Shown here: positions 60,203-64,000 of the stretch, one piece after another
How the letters are laid out: every line of letters begins with the position of its first letter
Position numbering within the stretch: position 1 is the first letter of the stretch
Source of the DNA: Paludibacter sp.
GTDB taxonomy: Bacteria > Bacteroidota > Bacteroidia > Bacteroidales > Paludibacteraceae
NCBI GenBank assembly: GCA_019163375.1
Contig: JAFLKK010000008.1
Coordinates: forward strand, 124,001 to 188,000
DNA length: 64,000 nt
Direction of reading: 5' to 3'
Notes under the pieces: generated by a model
The model's database searches: none
Told to the model about the DNA's origin: nothing
Seen by the model: only the letters and a program-made list of their open reading frames with translations
Position numbers and translations under genes: made by a program

Positions 60203-60823
60203 ATGAATGAAAAATTTGTAATAAATATCGGTCGACAACTCGGAAGCGGTGGTCGGGCAATTGGCGAAAAGCTGGCTGCAGAATTTGGAATCAGCTTTTA
60301 CGATAAAGAACTGATACAGATTGCTTCGAAACAAAGTGGATTGGGAAAAGAATTCTTCGAGAAAGCCGACGAAAAAGAAAGTCATAGCTTTTTTGGAGGA
60401 TTGCTGGGTCTGCGCGCCAACGTCAACAGCGAAATTTACGGGAATAATTATTTGTGCAACGAAACTTTCTTTAAAATACAAAGCGACGTTATTCGTGAAT
60501 TGGCAGAAAAAGAATCCTGCGTATTTGTGGGACGCTGTGCCGATTATATTTTACGCGACAATCCACGCATTATCAACGTTTTTATTACTGCCAATACCGG
60601 CGATCGTGTTAAGCGCATTGCTCAAAGCCATGAGCTATCGCTCGAAAAAGCACAATTGCTTATTTTAAAAACAGATAAGAAACGTGCCGAGTATTACAAT
60701 TTTTACAGCAATAAAGTTTGGGGAGCTGCAGAGTCCTATCATTTATGTATCAACACGTCGATACTTGGCATTGACGAAACGGTGGCTTTTATTCGTCGTT
60801 TTATTGAGCAAAAATTGGGATAA
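60203..60823 (+). CDS. Cytidylate-kinase-like family protein
   Basis: A 206-residue P-loop-related kinase-like protein (Pfam Cytidylate_kin2 type, from memory). I start at the ATG at 60203 (MNEKFVINIGRQLGSGGRAIG); the track starts at a TTG 21 bases earlier. The N-terminal GRQLGSGGRAIGEKLAAEFGISFYD has the GRxxGSGG substitute for a Walker A loop; ESCVFVGRCADYILRDNP is the next block and TDKKRAEYYNFYSNKVWG the lid-like segment. True cytidylate kinase (cmk) is not implied; family members are of unknown substrate and often lie beside MATE or transporter genes, as here. Confidence 0.88.
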   Translation: MNEKFVINIGRQLGSGGRAIGEKLAAEFGISFYDKELIQIASKQSGLGKEFFEKADEKESHSFFGGLLGLRANVNSEIYGNNYLCNETFFKIQSDVIRELAEKESCVFVGRCADYILRDNPRIINVFITANTGDRVKRIAQSHELSLEKAQLLILKTDKKRAEYYNFYSNKVWGAAESYHLCINTSILGIDETVAFIRRFIEQKLG

Positions 60824-60867
60824 GTAAGTGAATTCAAGCAATGTTGTATACAATTATTTTTTAGTAA

Positions 60868-60903
60868 TCGAGCCACTCAAGCAATTGAACGGCTCTTTTT
60901 TTT
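60868..60903 (+). terminator. Terminator after the cytidylate-kinase-like gene
   Basis: GAGCC (60870-60874) and GGCTC (60891-60895) with an inner CAA/TTG pairing, followed by eight T. Confidence 0.8.
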
Positions 60904-61039
60904 GCCGATAAATTTCATTTTAAAGTTTTACTATCAATCAGTTGAACCAAAAACAAAGATTGATTGTTACAGTAATTCCTATTAAATTGTAATTATTCCA
61001 AATAAACATTACTACGTTTCATTTAAAATCAAAAAGCGT

Positions 61040-61882
61040 ATGTCAACACAAGTTATACTCCACGAACGAATATTTAATGCTCCAATAGTAAAAGTATGGA
61101 ACGCAATTTCCGATGTTTCTGAAATGAGAAACTGGTACTTTGATATTGAAGAGATGAAGCTGACAACAGGTGCAAAATTCAAATTTATTGCAGGCGAAAG
61201 CAATGACAAATTATATCAGCATAATTGTGAGATAACAGATATTGACATTCTCCACAAACTCAGTTACAACTGGTGTTACGACGGTCATCCGGGTGTATCG
61301 AATGTTACGTTCGAACTATCGGAAATAGAAAACAAGACTTTGTTGAAGTTCAAGCACATTGGGATAGATAATTTTCCGAAAGACAATTCCGATTTTGCCT
61401 TCGATAATTTTGTAGAGGGATGGTATTACATTATCCACGTTGCCCTCAAAGACTACCTGGAGAAACCTAATAAATCGACAATCACTGTTGAGACAACTGT
61501 AAATGCCCCACTCCAAAAGGTATGGCAATGCTGGAGCGAACCTGAACATATCACCCAATGGTATTTTGCTTCGGATACCTGGCATGCTCCTTTTGCAGCC
61601 AACAACCTACGAGTAGCCGGAAGATTTAAAACAACCATGGCAGCAAAAGACGTGAGTCATAGTTTCGATTTTGAAGGAATCTATTCGCACATAATAAACT
61701 ACCAGTTAATTGAATACATTATCAACGACGGAAGATATGTGAAGATAATTTTCACTGGCAAGGCTGGTAAAACACATGTATCGGAAACTTTCGAAGCAGA
61801 AGAGATTAATCCGCTTGAGAAACAAAAAGAAGGTTGGCAAGCCATCCTCGACAACTTCAGAACTCATGTAGAATCCAATTAA
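61040..61882 (+). CDS. Tandem SRPBCC (AHSA1-type) domain protein
   Basis: A 280-residue cytosolic protein made of two ligand-binding SRPBCC/START-like domains. The first (about 1-143) starts ILHERIFNAPIVKVWNAISDVSEMRNWYF; the second (about 148-278) starts ITVETTVNAPLQKVWQCWSEPEHITQWYF. The parallel motifs VxNAPxxKVWxxxSxxxxxxxWYF show an internal duplication. The domains differ enough that this is not recent. AHSA1-type domains bind Hsp90 or small hydrophobic ligands; the ligand is unknown. The gene ends 25 bases from a convergent PHP gene with no obvious terminator. Confidence 0.9.
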   Translation: MSTQVILHERIFNAPIVKVWNAISDVSEMRNWYFDIEEMKLTTGAKFKFIAGESNDKLYQHNCEITDIDILHKLSYNWCYDGHPGVSNVTFELSEIENKTLLKFKHIGIDNFPKDNSDFAFDNFVEGWYYIIHVALKDYLEKPNKSTITVETTVNAPLQKVWQCWSEPEHITQWYFASDTWHAPFAANNLRVAGRFKTTMAAKDVSHSFDFEGIYSHIINYQLIEYIINDGRYVKIIFTGKAGKTHVSETFEAEEINPLEKQKEGWQAILDNFRTHVESN

Positions 61883-61907
61883 AAAATTCACTAACCATTA
61901 AAACCTT

Positions 61908-62765
61908 TTAATCAATGAGTCCTAACTCATTAAACTCCACTGCTTTCCATTTCCCATAGCATAGTTGATGCATGGTTTTAAATCCTATATCCTGAAGCGT
62001 TTTAAAGGCCTGGTCAAAACCAATAATCACATTGGGAAGGTGGTGACAGTCGGAATTGACCACAACAGGTATTTCCAGTTCCTTTATCAAAGAATAGAAC
62101 TGTTGGTGAGGGTAGGTAATGCCTTTATCCAACAATGATTTGGTGTTGAGCTCTATTATCAATCCATTGTCTTTGACCAATTGAAGTGTGTCGCCCACTA
62201 ATTGATTGTACCACCGGCTGGTCATATCAAACTCCGGGCAATGACAGGCATTGAATGAGATTTTGTCAAAATGACCCACTATATCAAAACCACCGATTTT
62301 AATCATTTCGGATGTCAATTCAAAGAAACGTCGGGTTGCGAATTGAATGTCACCACCGTAAAGCAGGTGAAGACCTTTATTAAATTCTTCGAAATTACCA
62401 TCAATACACCAAAAGCCACCATCGGGTAATTTATCCAGATAGTGGAGAGAACCAATGAGATAATCGAATGATTTATCACGAAAAAAGTCATTCTTGACAT
62501 TAGAACAATTGTGGATATAGTCTACTTCCAATCCGAAGTATAACTCTATTTGATCATTGTATTTTTCTTTTAACCGATAAAATTCCGACTCATAATGGGG
62601 GAAATTGCGCTCCTCCATATTCCATTTTGTAGAAAACGGAAGCGGGGCGTGTGAAGAGAAACCATATTTTTTAATTCCTTTGGAAATGGCGCAGACAACA
62701 AATTCTTCCATGGTACTACGTCCGTCACAAAATGTACAGTGACTGTGATAATTTGACCAATACAT
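61908..62765 (-). CDS. PHP-domain histidinol-phosphatase family protein
   Basis: A 285-residue metal-dependent phosphoesterase. I start at the ATG at 62765 (MYWSNYHSHCTFCDGRSTME); the track start adds 9 residues. Metal-binding motifs of the PHP fold are NYHSHCTFCDG (HxH, about 6-16), FSSHAPLPF, LYFGLEVDYI with the conserved Glu, IGSLHYLD, and the C-terminal VNSDCHHLPNV. Length and motifs match the HisK type of histidinol phosphatase, but no his genes are near, so another phosphate ester could be the substrate. A TATTTTTG box (62820-62813) drives it divergently from the radical SAM gene. Confidence 0.9.
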   Translation of the reverse strand: MYWSNYHSHCTFCDGRSTMEEFVVCAISKGIKKYGFSSHAPLPFSTKWNMEERNFPHYESEFYRLKEKYNDQIELYFGLEVDYIHNCSNVKNDFFRDKSFDYLIGSLHYLDKLPDGGFWCIDGNFEEFNKGLHLLYGGDIQFATRRFFELTSEMIKIGGFDIVGHFDKISFNACHCPEFDMTSRWYNQLVGDTLQLVKDNGLIIELNTKSLLDKGITYPHQQFYSLIKELEIPVVVNSDCHHLPNVIIGFDQAFKTLQDIGFKTMHQLCYGKWKAVEFNELGLID

Positions 62766-62812
62766 ATTCTTCGTAGTTAAAGTTTTTCTCAATTCTTAAA
62801 TTCAAGGTTACA

Positions 62813-62842
62813 CAAAAATATAAAATTCTTTAGAAATAACAA
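62813..62842 (-). promoter_or_regulatory. Promoter of the PHP phosphatase gene
   Basis: Minus strand TTG (62842-62840), 19 bases, TATTTTTG (62820-62813); leader of about 45 bases. Confidence 0.6.
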
Positions 62843-62875
62843 TGCACAAATTCGTAATAATTATTAATTGTCTTC

Positions 62876-62905
62876 TTGTTGCAAACTCCGGATTGCGTAT
62901 CTTTG
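62876..62905 (+). promoter_or_regulatory. Promoter of the radical SAM gene
   Basis: TTG (62876-62878), 19 bases, TATCTTTG (62898-62905), then CCTGC; leader of about 20 bases to the ATG at 62929. Confidence 0.7.
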
Positions 62906-62928
62906 CCTGCAAAAACAAACTAAAATAA

Positions 62929-63846
62929 ATGAAAGCCCGTTACCTAAATTATAATCAAGTACTTAAAACAGAGTTCGCTGAGCGGGTACAAAAAATATCC
63001 ATCAATGCCGGCTTTACCTGCCCCAACAGAGATGGCAGCAAAGGCACCGGTGGATGTACGTATTGTAACAATCAGACTTTTAGTCCCGAATATTGCAAGC
63101 CAAGCAGAACCGTAAGTCAGCAGGTAGAAGAAGGTATCGCCTTTTTTCATCATAAATACGCCGCACAATATTACCTGGCTTATTTTCAATCGTATACCAA
63201 CACCTACGACAAAATAGAAAACCTGAAAGCTATTTACGAGGAAGCACTCTCCTACCCCAATGTTCGTGGTTTAGTGATTGGCACACGCCCCGATTGCGTG
63301 AGCGACGAATTGCTCGATTATTTTGCCGAACTGGCAAAAAGCTATTACGTGATGATTGAGTATGGCATTGAATCAACCTGCGACAAAACCCTGGAATTTA
63401 TCAATCGTGGACATGATTTTGCGTGTGCCGAACATGCCATTCGCGAAACCGCCCGACGAGGCATAAATACCGGAGCACACATTATCCTGGGTTTACCTAC
63501 CGAGGACAAAGCTACGATTATCTCGCACGCTCAAAAGCTATCGAAATTACCACTTACCACTCTGAAAATACATCAGTTACAGCTGGTGCGTGGAACAAAA
63601 ATGGCGCATCAATTTGCAGAACATCCCGAATGGTTTAAGCTCTACACAGCCGAAGAATACTGCGATTTGGCGATTGATTTTATTGAACACCTGCGTCCTG
63701 AAATTGGCATAGAACGTTTCGTGTCGCAATCGCCTAAAAAGCTGCTTATTGCACCCGAATGGGGCTTAAAAAACTTTGAGTTTCTGGCTAAAATAGAAAA
63801 ACGACTGGAAGAAAGAGATACATGGCAAGGGAGACTTTTCAGTTGA
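62929..63846 (+). CDS. TIGR01212 family radical SAM protein (YhcC-like)
   Basis: A 305-residue radical SAM enzyme of unknown reaction. The iron-sulfur cluster motif is CPNRDGSKGTGGCTYCNNQTF (C-x11-C-x2-C, about residues 24-39), a spacing typical of the YhcC/TIGR01212 group rather than the common CxxxCxxC. Further motifs: AYFQSYTNTYD, VIGTRPDCVSD, YGIESTCDKTLEFINRGHDF, HIILGLPTED and TLKIHQLQLVRGTKM. The C-terminal RFVSQSPKKLLIAPEWG completes the family pattern. It has a full promoter and is divergent from the PHP gene. The last 154 bases of the window after it hold only ACAGTTATCAG-type repeat sequence and AT-rich DNA. Confidence 0.92.
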   Translation: MKARYLNYNQVLKTEFAERVQKISINAGFTCPNRDGSKGTGGCTYCNNQTFSPEYCKPSRTVSQQVEEGIAFFHHKYAAQYYLAYFQSYTNTYDKIENLKAIYEEALSYPNVRGLVIGTRPDCVSDELLDYFAELAKSYYVMIEYGIESTCDKTLEFINRGHDFACAEHAIRETARRGINTGAHIILGLPTEDKATIISHAQKLSKLPLTTLKIHQLQLVRGTKMAHQFAEHPEWFKLYTAEEYCDLAIDFIEHLRPEIGIERFVSQSPKKLLIAPEWGLKNFEFLAKIEKRLEERDTWQGRLFS

Positions 63847-64000
63847 CAGCTGGCAGTAAACAGTTATCAGTTTCATCGCCAATGAATATGGTTACTAAAT
63901 TTTAATTTCAATCTAAACTCTTTTTACTTATTGAGCGTTTAATTATTCAACAATGAAAATATAAATATCTAAAAAAAACGTTCAATGCATTTATTTCAAA

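Noticed and set aside
1-64000. tRNA, rRNA, transposases, integrases, prophage
   Set aside because: I looked for cloverleaf T-arm sequences, rRNA motifs and recombinase motifs in the gaps and ORFs and found none I could support.

Overview
The window looks like a chromosomal segment of a Bacteroidota bacterium, most likely order Bacteroidales; a Paludibacter/Dysgonomonas-like environmental anaerobe is only a guess. The signs are the TAnnTTTG promoter boxes in front of many genes, the near absence of Shine-Dalgarno sequences, Bacteroidota-type families (DUF4301, DUF6340, the 29-residue COX24-type ribosomal protein, KTSC proteins) and low GC. I saw no rRNA, tRNA, CRISPR array, transposase or prophage genes.

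Layout. (1) 1-5442, minus strand: a nucleotide-sugar operon (rfbA, rfbC, CDP-glucose cytidylyltransferase, CDP-glucose 4,6-dehydratase, an SDR and a truncated acetolactate-synthase-like ThDP enzyme). The ThDP enzyme next to the CDP-sugar genes suggests a branched-chain (yersiniose-like) sugar. (2) 5443-12430: a 21-bp repeat array, an unknown 245-residue gene, a 1.4-kb gene-free stretch full of dispersed repeats, then a Wzz-type chain-length protein and a large SLBB export protein. (3) 12430-21171, mostly plus strand: housekeeping and unknown genes (HTH protein, HIT protein, rRNA m5C methyltransferase, MBL hydrolase, DUF6340 lipoprotein, DUF4301, cyclophilin, acyltransferase). (4) 21209-30061, minus strand: capsule or exopolysaccharide locus (two Wza-like lipoproteins, Wzc tyrosine kinase, gmd, fcl, ugd, ABC-2 permease). 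(5) 30474-35608: lipoprotein, thioredoxin, mutY, HU, COX24-type ribosomal protein, RNase E/G. (6) 35805-45243: a kdp potassium-uptake locus with kdpE convergent to an operon of an 87-residue membrane protein, a decayed kdpF copy, a porin, kdpF, kdpA, kdpB, a 67-residue unknown protein, kdpC and kdpD. (7) 45575-63846: CNNM-type transporter, OPT transporter, type I pullulanase, M3 peptidase, methylglyoxal synthase, GHL10 hydrolase, J-domain/KTSC protein, a second 21-bp array, an unknown secreted protein, MATE transporter, cytidylate-kinase-like protein, double SRPBCC protein, PHP phosphatase and a radical SAM protein.

How the genes work together. Regions 1, 2 and 4 supply activated sugars (dTDP-, CDP-, GDP-fucose, UDP-glucuronate) and the machinery that polymerises and exports surface polysaccharide. 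Region 6 is a high-affinity K+ uptake system whose extra porin and small membrane genes suggest a version adapted to the double envelope.

The least explained material is non-genic: two exactly phased 21-bp arrays (12 and 15 units) that can be read as the same heptapeptide scheme, a family of 7-nt tandem repeats scattered between genes (one inside the CDP-glucose dehydratase gene, where slippage would shift the frame), and several other dispersed repeats clustered around the polysaccharide genes. Functions given below come from reading motifs by eye; no database search was possible.
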